Assembly (NCBI GenBank): GCA_900466005.1
Contig: UEGQ01000003.1
Coordinates: 248,001 to 312,000 of the forward strand
Direction: 5' to 3'
DNA: 64,000 nucleotides
From: Hyphomicrobiales bacterium
GTDB lineage: Bacteria; Pseudomonadota; Alphaproteobacteria; Rhizobiales; Rhizobiaceae
Notes under the pieces: generated by a model
The model's input: the letters and a program-made list of their open reading frames with translations, nothing else
The model's database searches: none
What the model was told of the DNA's origin: nothing
Shown here: in pieces, positions 1 to 7,947 of the stretch
How the letters are laid out: each line of letters begins with the position of its first letter
Numbering within the stretch: the stretch's first letter is position 1
Program-made: the position numbers and the translations under genes

Positions 1-1015
1 CGCCTTCTCTCAGGCGGAGGCCCATCAGCAGCAGTTCGTCGGCCTGCTCGTCGGTACCGAGGACCTCCTGGTCCACCATGCCGTGGCCGTCGCGCTCGAC
101 GGCGGCGAGCCAGCCTTCGGGATTGCGTTCGGTCGCGGTCGCAAGCTTCTCCCGTCCCCGCGACAGGCGGCCATGGGCACCGGGCCCGATCCCAGCATAA
201 TCGCCGTAGCGCCAGTAGGTGAGGTTGTGGCGGCTTTCCGCACCCGGCCGGGCGTGGTTCGAGACCTCGTAGGCCGGCAGCCCGGCGCTGGCAGTGATCT
301 CCTGCGTGGCCTCATAGAGATCTGCGGAAAGGTCGCCATCCGGCACCACGAGCTTGCCTGCCTTGTGCAGGCCAAAGAAGGGTGTGCCTTCCTCGATCGT
401 CAACTGATAGAGCGACAGATGGTCGACGGCATAGGAGATCGCCTGCCGCAATTCCGGTTCCCAGGTTTCGACGGTCTGGCCGGGACGCGCATAGATCAGA
501 TCGAAGGACATCCTCGGGAAGATCTCGCGGGCGAGCTTGATCGCTTTCAGCGCGTCCGCCACGTCGTGCAACCGGCCGAGAAATCTCAGATCCTTGTCGT
601 TGAGCGCCTGGACGCCGAGAGAGACGCGGTTGACACCCGCCGACCGGTAGCCGCGGAACCGGGTCGCCTCCACGCTCGAAGGATTGGCCTCCATGGTGAT
701 TTCGATGCCGTCCGGCACATGCCAGTGCCGAGCGATCCCCTCGAGGATTACTGAGACGGTCGCCGGCTCCATGAGGGATGGCGTTCCGCCGCCGAGGAAG
801 ATGCTGGTGACCGTCTTCGGGCCGCTGAGACGCCGCATGGTCTCCATTTCCCGCAGGAAGGCCGCGACGAAGCGCGGCTGGTCCACGGGCTGGTGGCGTA
901 CATGGCTGTTGAAGTCGCAGTAAGGGCACTTCGCTGCACAGAACGGCCAATGGACATAGACGCCGAAGCCGGGTTCGCCCGTGTCGGGAAGAAGGAACGG
1001 TGCGGCGTCCGACAT
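1..1015 (-). CDS. hemW: HemW, radical-SAM coproporphyrinogen III oxidase-like protein (3' end cut off)
   Basis: This reading frame stays open from an ATG at 1015 to the left edge of the window, so about 338 codons are present and the C-terminus is missing. Near the N-terminus it reads YVHWPFCAAKCPYCDFNSH, the HemW signature: the CxxxCxxC cysteines ligate a 4Fe-4S cluster for radical S-adenosylmethionine chemistry. Family knowledge: HemW proteins resemble oxygen-independent coproporphyrinogen oxidase, but many act as heme-binding chaperones rather than as the HemN enzyme, so a heme-trafficking role is the safer call. It lies 7 bases downstream of rdgB on the same strand, the common rdgB-hemW arrangement in alphaproteobacteria, and is probably co-transcribed with it. 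Identity is secure; the exact biochemical role is inferred. Confidence 0.93.
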   Translation of the reverse strand, partial: MSDAAPFLLPDTGEPGFGVYVHWPFCAAKCPYCDFNSHVRHQPVDQPRFVAAFLREMETMRRLSGPKTVTSIFLGGGTPSLMEPATVSVILEGIARHWHVPDGIEITMEANPSSVEATRFRGYRSAGVNRVSLGVQALNDKDLRFLGRLHDVADALKAIKLAREIFPRMSFDLIYARPGQTVETWEPELRQAISYAVDHLSLYQLTIEEGTPFFGLHKAGKLVVPDGDLSADLYEATQEITASAGLPAYEVSNHARPGAESRHNLTYWRYGDYAGIGPGAHGRLSRGREKLATATERNPEGWLAAVERDGHGMVDQEVLGTDEQADELLLMGLRLREG

Positions 1016-1022
1016 ACCGGTG

Positions 1023-1667
1023 TCAGGCCTCCAGGCAGGTTTCGACGAAAAGCTTGAAGGCGCGGGCGCGATGCGACAATGCGGTCGCCTGTCCGGGCTT
1101 CCAGCCGTGTTTTTCCTGTGCCGCCATCTCGCCGAAAGTTCTCTCGTGCCCGGCCGGCTGGAAGACCGGATCATAGCCGAAACCGGAAGTGCCGCGCGGG
1201 GGCCAGACGACGGTCCCTTCGACCTCGCCGCGGAACGTCTCGGTGTGGCCGTCGGGCCAGGCGAGGCAGAGCACGCTGACGAAGCGCGCCTTGCGCTCGT
1301 CCGGTGCGGTCGCGCCGCGGTCCTGCAGGGCCTTTTCGACCTTTTCCATCGCCATGGCGAAATCACGGCTGCCGTCCTCGCGTTCGGCCCAGTTCGCGGT
1401 ATAGACACCGGGCGCGCCGTCGAGGGCGTCGATCACCAGTCCGGAGTCGTCGGAAAGGGCCGGCATACCGGAAGCCTTCGCCGAAGCGAGCGCCTTGATG
1501 GCGGCGTTTTCCTCGAAGGTGGTTCCGGTCTCCTCCGGCTCTTCGAACTTCAGATCGGCCGCCGATTTCGCGGAGAATCCGAGCGGCCCGATGAGATCGG
1601 CAATCTCGGCAATCTTGCCGGCGTTGTGGCTGGCAACGACGATGGTCTTGGTTTCAAGTTTGCGCAT
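1023..1667 (-). CDS. rdgB: RdgB/HAM1 family non-canonical purine NTP pyrophosphatase
   Basis: Predicted 214-residue cytoplasmic enzyme that hydrolyses dITP, XTP and ITP to monophosphates, keeping deaminated purines out of DNA and RNA. Visible motifs are the N-terminal [11 protein letters not shown] substrate loop, SDDSGL with the catalytic aspartates, SGFGYDPVF, and the C-terminal SHRARA. Length matches the family (about 200). The open frame extends further upstream to 1898, but homology begins at [15 protein letters not shown], so the ATG at 1667 is chosen. It sits between the VOC gene (11 bases upstream) and hemW (7 bases downstream) in one minus-strand run that begins at rph. Confidence 0.95.
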   Translation of the reverse strand: MRKLETKTIVVASHNAGKIAEIADLIGPLGFSAKSAADLKFEEPEETGTTFEENAAIKALASAKASGMPALSDDSGLVIDALDGAPGVYTANWAEREDGSRDFAMAMEKVEKALQDRGATAPDERKARFVSVLCLAWPDGHTETFRGEVEGTVVWPPRGTSGFGYDPVFQPAGHERTFGEMAAQEKHGWKPGQATALSHRARAFKLFVETCLEA

Positions 1668-1677
1668 GCGACAAGTC

Positions 1678-2094
1678 CTATTCGAGATTCCAGAGACGAG
1701 GCTCTGCACATTCCAGGCTGTTGCCGGCCGGATCGCGGAAATAGATCGACCGGGCGCCGTTCGGCCAGTGGAAGTCGGCCTCGATCGCGACGCCGCCCGC
1801 CCGGAGCCGGGCAATGATGGTATCCATCTTCTCACGCGAGACCCGGAAGCAAGCGTGCCCCGGACCGGTCGCGCCGTGCGGCGGTACGGGAAAAGCATCG
1901 GCCGGCGCTGGGTGCGCGGTCGCCGAAGGATCGAAGATCAGCAGGATGCCTGCACCGCAGCGAAAAAAGACGTGCCGTCCTTCCTGCCGGATTACGACGT
2001 CCAGCCCGAGCACGCGGCCATAGAAATCCTCGGCCGCCTCAAGGTCGGAGACGTAGAGCGCCGTTTCCAGAATACCTTCGAGCTCGGTGGACAT
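1678..2094 (-). CDS. VOC-superfamily (glyoxalase/bleomycin-resistance fold) protein
   Basis: Predicted 138-residue single-domain protein of the vicinal oxygen chelate superfamily. It shows the two beta-alpha-beta-beta-beta modules: the first around [20 protein letters not shown] and the second around [19 protein letters not shown], ending in [12 protein letters not shown], where the final Glu is the usual metal ligand. Members include glyoxalases, dioxygenases and antibiotic-binding proteins; nothing here fixes the substrate. It lies between rph and rdgB on the same strand with gaps of 28 and 10 bases, so it is likely an operon member. Conserved neighbours suggest a housekeeping or detoxification role, but this is inference. 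Confidence 0.85.
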   Translation of the reverse strand: MSTELEGILETALYVSDLEAAEDFYGRVLGLDVVIRQEGRHVFFRCGAGILLIFDPSATAHPAPADAFPVPPHGATGPGHACFRVSREKMDTIIARLRAGGVAIEADFHWPNGARSIYFRDPAGNSLECAEPRLWNLE

Positions 2095-2122
2095 AGTCTG
2101 CTCCCGTGCCTTGCGGCAGCAA

Positions 2123-2839
2123 TCAGAGGATCGCCTGCTTCTGCAGGGTCACCAGTTCGCCGATGCCGTTGCGCGCAAGCCGCATCAGCGTCAGGAACTC
2201 GTCCTCGGTGAAGGGGGTGCCTTCCGCCGTGCCCTGGATTTCCACGATCGCGCCGCTTCCGGTCATGACGAAATTGGCGTCGGTCTCCGCGGCGGAATCT
2301 TCGAGGTAGTCGAGGTCGATGACCGGCTGGGTTGCGAATACACCACAGGAGATCGCTGCGACATGGTCCTTGAGCACCCTGTCGACCTTGACCATGTTGC
2401 GCGCTTCCATCCATTTCAGGCAGTCGTGCAGAGCAATCCAGCCGCCGGTGATGGAGGCGGTGCGGGTGCCGCCGTCCGCCTGTATGACATCGCAGTCGAT
2501 GGTAATCTGGCGTTCACCGAGCGCTTCCAGGTCAACGACGGCGCGCAGCGAGCGGCCGATCAAGCGCTGGATTTCCTGGGTTCGTCCGCCCTGCTTGCCG
2601 GCTGCCGCCTCCCGCTTCATGCGCTCTCCGGTGGCCCGCGGCAGCATGCCGTACTCGGCAGTCACCCAGCCCTTGCCGCTGTTGCGTAACCACGGCGGCG
2701 TCTTGTCCTCGAGGCTCGCCGTGCAGAGCACATGGGTGTCTCCGAACTTCACGAGGCAGGAACCTTCCGCATGCTTCGAGAAATTGCGCTCGAACGAAAT
2801 CTTGCGCATCTGGTCGGTTTTTCTGCCTGACGGCCGCAT
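2123..2839 (-). CDS. rph: Ribonuclease PH, tRNA 3'-end exoribonuclease
   Basis: Predicted 238-residue phosphorolytic 3'-5' exoribonuclease that trims nucleotides after the CCA end of tRNA precursors. Characteristic segments are [20 protein letters not shown] at the N-terminus, the phosphate-binding [11 protein letters not shown], and the catalytic-face stretch ending in [16 protein letters not shown] sequence. Length is that of canonical full RNase PH, with no sign of the C-terminal frameshift known in E. coli K-12. The start ATG at 2839 is preceded by a strong AGGAG ribosome-binding site six bases away. It is divergent from hrcA, an arrangement common in Rhizobiales, and heads the minus-strand run rph-VOC-rdgB-hemW. 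Confidence 0.97.
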   Translation of the reverse strand: MRPSGRKTDQMRKISFERNFSKHAEGSCLVKFGDTHVLCTASLEDKTPPWLRNSGKGWVTAEYGMLPRATGERMKREAAAGKQGGRTQEIQRLIGRSLRAVVDLEALGERQITIDCDVIQADGGTRTASITGGWIALHDCLKWMEARNMVKVDRVLKDHVAAISCGVFATQPVIDLDYLEDSAAETDANFVMTGSGAIVEIQGTAEGTPFTEDEFLTLMRLARNGIGELVTLQKQAIL

Positions 2840-2940
2840 TGGCTTCTCCTTGAAACTTTCTATGGCCTTCTACGGTCGGGCGCTGCGATTTGCAAAGAAA
2901 AACCGGCGTTTCACCCCGGGCGGGACAGGGATTTTCCCGT

Positions 2941-2968
2941 TTGTGATCGGACGGCAAGTGACTATATT
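2941..2968 (+). promoter_or_regulatory. Candidate vegetative promoter of hrcA
   Basis: TTGTGA (2941-2946), a 16-base spacer and TATATT (2963-2968) form a plausible sigma-70-type promoter about 40 bases before the hrcA start codon. Just downstream, 2981-2990 is the ten-base palindrome TGTTCGAACA, which would lie in the early transcribed region. No CIRCE element (TTAGCACTC-N9-GAGTGCTAA) is present here, so direct HrcA autoregulation through CIRCE is not supported. Confidence 0.45.
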
Positions 2969-3010
2969 CGCCTAGGACATTGTTCGAACAGGGTTTGCAT
3001 CGTAACGGTC

Positions 3011-4093
3011 ATGGCGAATACTCCGGTCAAAGAGATATCTTCCGCGCTGGACGACCGTTCGCGTGAAATCTTCCGACGCATCGTCGAAAGCTATCTCGAC
3101 TCGGGAGAACCGCTCGGTTCGCGCAACCTTTCGCGCCTCCTGCCGATGTCTCTTTCCCCCGCCTCCGTACGCAATGTCATGAGCGATCTCGAGGATCTCG
3201 GGCTCATATACGCGCCGCATATCAGTGCCGGCCGGATGCCGACGCAGCAGGGACTGCGTTTCTTCGTCGACGCCTTCATGCAGGTGGGCAATCTGTCGGA
3301 GAGCGAACGCAAGAGCATCGAGCGGCAGATTCGTCCTCACGATGCCGATCAGCCGCTGGAAAACTTGCTCACCGACGCGAGCCGCATGCTTTCGGGGCTG
3401 TCCCGCGGGGCAGGGCTGGTAATCGCCGCCAAGAGCGACCAGATCCTGAAGCACGTGGAATTCATCCGGCTGGAGCCCACAAAGGCGCTGGCGGTGCTGG
3501 TCGGCGAACATAACCAAATCGAAAATCGCATCATCGACCTGCCCGCAGGCGTGACGGCATCGCAACTGACCGAGGCGGCCAACTTCATCAATGCGAACCT
3601 CGCTGGGCAGACACTACCCGAACTGCGAGGCCAGCTCGTCAAGCTGAGGGAGCAGGTCGCCGGTGAGCTCGACGCGCTGTCGCAGGACCTGGTCGAGCGT
3701 GGTCTCGCCGTGTGGTCCGGTGGGGCAGAGGTGGAGAAGCCGACGCGGCTCATTGTCCGAGGTCGCGCCAATCTGCTCGAAGGGGTGGCGGGCGCCGAGG
3801 ATATCGACCGGCTGCGTCTTCTTTTCGACGATCTGGAGCGCAAGGAAAGCCTGATCGAAATCCTCAATCTCGCAGAAAGCGGCCCCGGTGTCCGGATCTT
3901 CATCGGGTCGGAGAACAAGCTGTTCTCATTGTCCGGCTCTTCGCTGATCGTCGCGCCGTACAGGGACAGCGACGAGCGGATCGTAGGCGCTGTCGGCGTC
4001 ATCGGTCCGACGCGGCTCAACTATTCCCGCATCGTTCCCATGGTCGACTACACCGCGCAGCTCATGGCGCGCCTTTCACGGTCCAAGCGTTAG
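3011..4093 (+). CDS. hrcA: Heat-inducible transcription repressor HrcA
   Basis: Predicted 360-residue DNA-binding repressor that keeps groESL-type heat-shock operons off by binding CIRCE operators and depends on GroEL for activity. The N-terminal winged helix is clear: LSPASVRNVMSDLEDLGL at residues 48-65, followed by the wing segment YAPHISAGRMPTQQGLRFF (67-85), a near-invariant HrcA signature. The C-terminal GAF-like and dimerisation regions follow, including GVIGPTRLNYSRIVPMVDY near the end. Length is typical. It stands upstream of grpE in the usual hrcA-grpE order, separated by 117 bases with its own promoter-like sequence for grpE. Confidence 0.97.
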   Translation: MANTPVKEISSALDDRSREIFRRIVESYLDSGEPLGSRNLSRLLPMSLSPASVRNVMSDLEDLGLIYAPHISAGRMPTQQGLRFFVDAFMQVGNLSESERKSIERQIRPHDADQPLENLLTDASRMLSGLSRGAGLVIAAKSDQILKHVEFIRLEPTKALAVLVGEHNQIENRIIDLPAGVTASQLTEAANFINANLAGQTLPELRGQLVKLREQVAGELDALSQDLVERGLAVWSGGAEVEKPTRLIVRGRANLLEGVAGAEDIDRLRLLFDDLERKESLIEILNLAESGPGVRIFIGSENKLFSLSGSSLIVAPYRDSDERIVGAVGVIGPTRLNYSRIVPMVDYTAQLMARLSRSKR

Positions 4094-4142
4094 GCTTGTC
4101 GACGGGTCGATCGCTGTTCCCGCCGCGATATCGCACCGGAGC

Positions 4143-4171
4143 CTTGATTTTTTGCTTTTAAACCCTGATAT
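4143..4171 (+). promoter_or_regulatory. Candidate RpoH-like (or sigma-70) promoter of grpE
   Basis: CTTGAT at 4143-4148, a 14-base spacer and CCCTGATAT at 4163-4171 resemble the alphaproteobacterial heat-shock promoter pattern (CTTGAA ... CCCCATNT), imperfect in the -10. The same stretch can be read as sigma-70 (TTGATT-N16-TGATAT). It ends 39 bases before the grpE start codon. grpE is commonly RpoH-controlled in proteobacteria, which supports but does not prove the first reading. Confidence 0.4.
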
Positions 4172-4210
4172 CGGGCACGAATTCCAAACGAGATTCAATC
4201 GGAGAACGTC

Positions 4211-4840
4211 ATGACCGACGAAACCAAGAAAAACGGACCTGACGCCACTGTCGCTGAAAACCAGATCGACGAGCAGCAGAACGGGGAAGCCGAAGCGTCG
4301 AAGGCGGAAGTCGATCCCCTGGAGGCACTGAGAGCCGAAAATGCCGAACTGCGCGATCGTTTCCTGCGGCTTGCCGCCGAAATGGACAACCTGCGCCGCC
4401 GTACCGAGCGCGACGTGAAGGATGCCAAGGCTTATGCAGTCACCGGCTTCGCCCGCGACATGCTGGCCGTCTCCGACAATCTGCGCCGCGCTCTGGAGGC
4501 CGTCTCGGAAGAGGCACGCGCGTCCGCCGACGCCGGTCTCTCTGCGCTCATCGAAGGTGTGGAGATGACAGAACGCGGCATGCTTTCGACGCTTGAACGG
4601 CATGGTGTCCGCAAGATCGAGCCGCAGGGCCAGAGGTTCGACCCGAACTTCCACCAGGCCATGTTCGAGATTCCCAATCCCGATGTCCCGAACAACACGG
4701 TCGTCCAGGTGGTGCAGGCGGGCTTTACGATCGGCGATCGCGTTCTGCGCCCGGCGATGGTCGGTGTCGCGAAGGGCGGCCAGAAGGCCGAAGCCCAGCC
4801 GGAGGCCAATGCCGCCTCGGCTGCAGGGAAGGAAGCCTGA
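4211..4840 (+). CDS. grpE: GrpE, nucleotide-exchange factor for DnaK
   Basis: Predicted 209-residue cochaperone that releases ADP from DnaK and acts as a thermosensor of the Hsp70 cycle. The N-terminal 45 residues are acidic and low-complexity, followed by a long heptad-rich helix (roughly 45-95, including [20 protein letters not shown]) that forms the dimer stalk. The C-terminal beta-wing carries the conserved segment [14 protein letters not shown] and ends in VGVAKGG. Length fits alphaproteobacterial GrpE. The start is preceded by GGAG seven to ten bases away. A strong terminator follows directly, so hrcA-grpE is a self-contained unit. Confidence 0.97.
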   Translation: MTDETKKNGPDATVAENQIDEQQNGEAEASKAEVDPLEALRAENAELRDRFLRLAAEMDNLRRRTERDVKDAKAYAVTGFARDMLAVSDNLRRALEAVSEEARASADAGLSALIEGVEMTERGMLSTLERHGVRKIEPQGQRFDPNFHQAMFEIPNPDVPNNTVVQVVQAGFTIGDRVLRPAMVGVAKGGQKAEAQPEANAASAAGKEA

Positions 4841-4865
4841 TTCTACTCCGGTCTCTACTGGAAAG

Positions 4866-4900
4866 GGGGGCGTCGGTGAAAACCTGACGCCCTTTCTTTT
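4866..4900 (+). terminator. Rho-independent terminator after grpE
   Basis: GGGCGTC (4868-4874) and GACGCCC (4886-4892) form a seven-base stem, extended internally by GGT/ACC around a GAAA loop, followed by TTTCTTTT (4893-4900). It lies between the convergent grpE and ptsN genes. The reverse strand also starts with a short A/G-rich run, so weak activity for ptsN is possible. Confidence 0.85.
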
Positions 4901-4909
4901 GGGAGGATA

Positions 4910-5371
4910 TCAGGCGGCGTTGGCCTGTTCTTCGTTCAGGAAGGCATAGATCGCCGAAGCGGATTCGGTCGCCCGGAGCTTGGCGACGAGATCCTGGTCA
5001 CGCAGAACGCGTGCGATCCTGGACAGGGCTTTCAGATGGTCGGCACCTGCACCCTCGGGCGCCAGCAACAGGAAGACGAGGTCCACCGGCTGGTCATCGA
5101 GCGCCTCGAAATCGACGGGCGTCTCGAGCCGGGCGAAAACGCCGGTGATGCTCTTGATGCTGCTCAGCTTTCCATGCGGGATGGCTATGCCGTTGCCGAC
5201 CCCGGTGGAGCCGAGGCGCTCCCGCTGCAGAATGACGTCGAAGATTTCCCGTTCGGGGATGTTCGTGAGTTTTGAGGCTTTTGCGGCGAGTTCCTGAAGC
5301 AGCTGCTTCTTGGAGTTTACCCTGAGGGCGGGGACAACTGCATCTTGTTGCAGCAAATCTGCCAAGGCCAT
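4910..5371 (-). CDS. ptsN: PtsN, nitrogen-PTS regulatory EIIA protein
   Basis: Predicted 153-residue cytoplasmic phosphocarrier of the nitrogen-related PTS (EINtr-NPr-EIIANtr), which regulates potassium, nitrogen and carbon responses by protein contacts rather than sugar transport. The phosphorylatable histidine is His66 in GIAIPHGK. The fold-typical VDLVFLLLAPEGAGADHLKALSRIAR follows. An ATG five codons upstream (5386) is possible, but the ATG at 5371 has AAGGA seven bases ahead and matches the family N-terminus MALADLLQ. It follows hpf and rpoN on the same strand, the classic rpoN-hpf-ptsN cluster. Confidence 0.95.
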   Translation of the reverse strand: MALADLLQQDAVVPALRVNSKKQLLQELAAKASKLTNIPEREIFDVILQRERLGSTGVGNGIAIPHGKLSSIKSITGVFARLETPVDFEALDDQPVDLVFLLLAPEGAGADHLKALSRIARVLRDQDLVAKLRATESASAIYAFLNEEQANAA

Positions 5372-5406
5372 TTCAAAATCCTTCATGCCGCCGAATCAAA
5401 GGGGAA

Positions 5407-5431
5407 GGAAACGGCGTGAGCCGCCGTTTCC
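5407..5431 (-). terminator. Intergenic hairpin between hpf and ptsN
   Basis: A perfect ten-base stem, GGAAACGGCG (5407-5416) with CGCCGTTTCC (5422-5431) and a five-base loop, lies in the 68-base gap between the hpf stop and the ptsN start. On the minus strand it is followed by TTCCCCTTTG rather than a clean T-run, so it may be a partial terminator or an mRNA processing/stability hairpin that lowers ptsN relative to hpf. Confidence 0.55.
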
Positions 5432-5439
5432 GGTTAGGC

Positions 5440-6024
5440 TCAGCCTTTGACCTTGGCGGAGTCGATCCATCCGATATTCCCGTCGTTGCGACGGTAGACG
5501 ATGTTGATCTGTTCGCTGCCGGGGCTGCGGAACAACAGCACGGGTTCGTCTGTCATGTCCAGGGCCATGACTGCACTTGCAACCGACATGGTCCGCAGTT
5601 GCTTGGAGCTCTCGGCGACGATCGTGGGCGCGTAATCCTCGGGAACTTCCTCATGCTCGTCGGACACGGCATCCATCACCGTGTAGGCGACCTCGACTGG
5701 CGCACCGGCGCCGTTGTTCGGATGGCGATCCTTGAGCTTCCGCTTGTAGCGGCGCAGCCGCTTGTCGATGCGGTCAGTGGCAATGTCGAAGGAAATCAGC
5801 GGGTCATTTGCGGAGCCGGTGGCGTGCAGGTTGACGCCGGAGTCGAGGTGGAGCAGGCAGTCGGCGACGAAAGGTGCGGCCGCGGCCGCGGATTTCGTTA
5901 CCGTGATCTGGCCGGAATACCCGCCGTCGAAATATTTGGTTACCGTCTCCCTGATCCGTTCTTCAATCCGTTGCCGGAAGGCATCGCCGATTTCCATATG
6001 TTTGCCGGATACGCGCACACTCAT
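5440..6024 (-). CDS. hpf: Long-form ribosome hibernation promoting factor
   Basis: Predicted 194-residue protein that binds the small subunit and dimerises ribosomes into inactive 100S particles in stationary phase or starvation. The N-terminal S30AE domain (about 1-105, starting MSVRVSGKHMEIGDAFRQRI) and a separate C-terminal domain (about 130-190, with PVLLFRSPGSEQINIVYRRN and GNIGWID) are both present, joined by an acidic linker. Possession of the C-terminal dimerisation domain makes it the long form rather than short enterobacterial HPF. GAAGGG lies ahead of the ATG. It follows rpoN, and lies before ptsN on the same strand. Confidence 0.95.
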   Translation of the reverse strand: MSVRVSGKHMEIGDAFRQRIEERIRETVTKYFDGGYSGQITVTKSAAAAAPFVADCLLHLDSGVNLHATGSANDPLISFDIATDRIDKRLRRYKRKLKDRHPNNGAGAPVEVAYTVMDAVSDEHEEVPEDYAPTIVAESSKQLRTMSVASAVMALDMTDEPVLLFRSPGSEQINIVYRRNDGNIGWIDSAKVKG

Positions 6025-6218
6025 GGAGTTTCCCTTCTTATTGTGATTTGCGGGTACCAGTTTACGTCAACCGCCGTCTGCATCCAAGCTCTTCACGCAG
6101 CAATGTCGCCCGCTCGGGCTGTCGCTGGACGGAGGTTGGGGATAACTCGGGGTCGTTTCCTTTGCCAATCGGGGCGGGCTTCTAGACAAGCTTTGCGCGA
6201 GAGTCAACGGCCCGCTAA

Positions 6219-6236
6219 CCGATTCTTAATAATCGG
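6219..6236. repeat. Imperfect 18-base palindrome between rpoN and hpf
   Basis: CCGATTCTTAATAATCGG is an inverted repeat with a single mismatched pair, in the 224-base gap between the rpoN stop and the hpf start. No T-run follows on the minus strand, so terminator activity is doubtful; it could be an operator or an mRNA 3'-end hairpin. The rest of the gap shows only a TTGACT-like -35 near 6200 on the minus strand. Confidence 0.4.
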
Positions 6237-6248
6237 CAGACGGTGCAC

Positions 6249-7796
6249 TCAGCTTGTAGACACCTTTGCCAGTGCGCGTTTTTCGCGTCGACGTTGTACC
6301 GACGAGGGAATGTTCATCGCCTCGCGGTACTTGGCGACGGTGCGTCGCGCAAGGTCGATGCCGCTGTCCTTCAGGGCGCTGACGATGTCGTCGTCCGAAA
6401 GGACCGCCTCCGGGTTTTCCTGTGTGATCAGCGTGCGGATTCTGTGCCGTACCGCTTCCGCCGAATGGCTGTCGCCGCCCTCGGCAGAGGCTATCGAAAC
6501 GGTGAAGAAGTACTTCAGCTCGAAGAGGCCGCGCGGGGTCAGCATGTACTTGTTGGAAGTGACGCGACTGACCGTGGATTCATGCATCTTGATCGCATCC
6601 GCGACTGTGCGCAGGTTCAGTGGGCGAAGGTGGTCAACGCCATGGCGCAGAAAGGCGTCCTGCTGACGAATGATCTCGCTTGCGACCTTCAGGATGGTTC
6701 TGGCGCGCTGATCGAGGCTGCGGGTAAGCCAGTTGGCGTTCTGCAGGCATTCGGCAAGGAAGGCCTGGTCGCCGTCCTTGGCGTCTCGGCATTTGGATAC
6801 CTTGGCATAGTAGCTCTGGTTGACCAGTACCCGCGGAAGGACGTCAGGATTGAGCTCCACAGCCCAGCCCCCGTCGCTGGCTGGTCGGACGATGATGTCG
6901 GGAACCACCGGTTCGCTCGCGTTCGTCTCGAATCCGCTCGCCGGCTTCGGATTCAGCCCGCGGATTTCGGAGAGCATGTCGATCAAGTCTTCCTCGTCGA
7001 CGCCGCAGAGTTTCTTGAGGGTCGCGAAGTCTCGCTTGGCGAGGAGCTCGAGGTTGTCGACCAGTGTCGCCATCGCGGGATCCAAACGGTCACGCTGCCT
7101 GAGCTGAATTGCGAGGCACTCGCTCAAGGAACGGGCAAAGATGCCGGGAGGATCGAGAGTCTGCAAAACGCCGATCACGTGCTCCACCCGCTCGGGCGTT
7201 CCGCCGAAGCGTTCCGCAACCTCCCCGAGATCGGCGCGCAGATAGCCTGCTTCATCGAGCTGGTCCATGAGGGTCAGCGCCACCATGCGGTCGGCCGAAT
7301 CCGGAAATGCGAACGGAATTTGTTGGCTCAGGTGATCCCGCAAGGTCACCTGCCCGGCGACGAAATCGTCGAGATCGTAGCCTTCGCCGAAATCTGTGCC
7401 GGCGCCCGGCATCGATTTCCATTGTCCCAGAAGCTCCGGCGCGTCGGCACGCGTTGCAACGCCTTCGTCGGCGAGTGCCGTGTCGAAATTGGTGTCCAGA
7501 CTGTCGTTGAGAGACGGTCCCTTGCCGTTCTCGTACCAGTCGCTCGCAGGACCGCTCGATTCTTCCGCGATCGCCGTTTCGGACGATGCGACTGCCTCTT
7601 CGCCACGCATGGGCTCAGAACCGCCGTCGTTATCCTCCGGAGCGAAGTCGAGAAGGGGGTTCTTTTCGACTTCCTGGGCGATGAATTGCACGAGTTCGAC
7701 ATGAGTCATCTGGAGCAGCTGGATGGACTGCATCAGCTGCGGAGTCATGACCAAGGATTGGCTCTGGCGCAGATATAGGTTAGCCGACAAAGCCAT
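6249..7796 (-). CDS. rpoN: RNA polymerase sigma-54 factor RpoN
   Basis: Predicted 515-residue sigma factor that recognises -24/-12 promoters and needs AAA+ activators such as NtrC, NifA and DctD; in rhizobia it drives nitrogen assimilation, dicarboxylate uptake and symbiotic nitrogen fixation. The Gln/Leu-rich region I is seen at the start (LRQSQSLVMTPQLMQSIQLL), an acidic region II near residues 60-110, the core-binding region, the helix-turn-helix and the diagnostic RpoN box ARRTVAKYRE near residue 489. The frame is open upstream to 7880, but homology starts at MALSANLYLRQSQ, so ATG 7796 is chosen. It follows lptB, the conserved ABC-rpoN order. Confidence 0.97.
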   Translation of the reverse strand: MALSANLYLRQSQSLVMTPQLMQSIQLLQMTHVELVQFIAQEVEKNPLLDFAPEDNDGGSEPMRGEEAVASSETAIAEESSGPASDWYENGKGPSLNDSLDTNFDTALADEGVATRADAPELLGQWKSMPGAGTDFGEGYDLDDFVAGQVTLRDHLSQQIPFAFPDSADRMVALTLMDQLDEAGYLRADLGEVAERFGGTPERVEHVIGVLQTLDPPGIFARSLSECLAIQLRQRDRLDPAMATLVDNLELLAKRDFATLKKLCGVDEEDLIDMLSEIRGLNPKPASGFETNASEPVVPDIIVRPASDGGWAVELNPDVLPRVLVNQSYYAKVSKCRDAKDGDQAFLAECLQNANWLTRSLDQRARTILKVASEIIRQQDAFLRHGVDHLRPLNLRTVADAIKMHESTVSRVTSNKYMLTPRGLFELKYFFTVSIASAEGGDSHSAEAVRHRIRTLITQENPEAVLSDDDIVSALKDSGIDLARRTVAKYREAMNIPSSVQRRREKRALAKVSTS

Positions 7797-7947
7797 GATG
7801 GACGCGAAACTCCCCTGTCGCTCCCGCGAAATTCTCCCGCCCGCACCCTCGGCTGCAACGGAAAATTCCAACTGGCCCAAAAATTGCTTTTTTATCGGGT
7901 TTGGTCAAGCGGCACAGCCGGGGAATCGTTCTCGGCAGCGACGCTGC

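Noticed and set aside
2840-3010. CIRCE operator before hrcA
   Set aside because: No TTAGCACTC inverted repeat; only the short TGTTCGAACA palindrome is present.
6243-7778. 511-codon open frame antisense to rpoN
   Set aside because: Shadow frame without motifs; rpoN has the RpoN box and region I.
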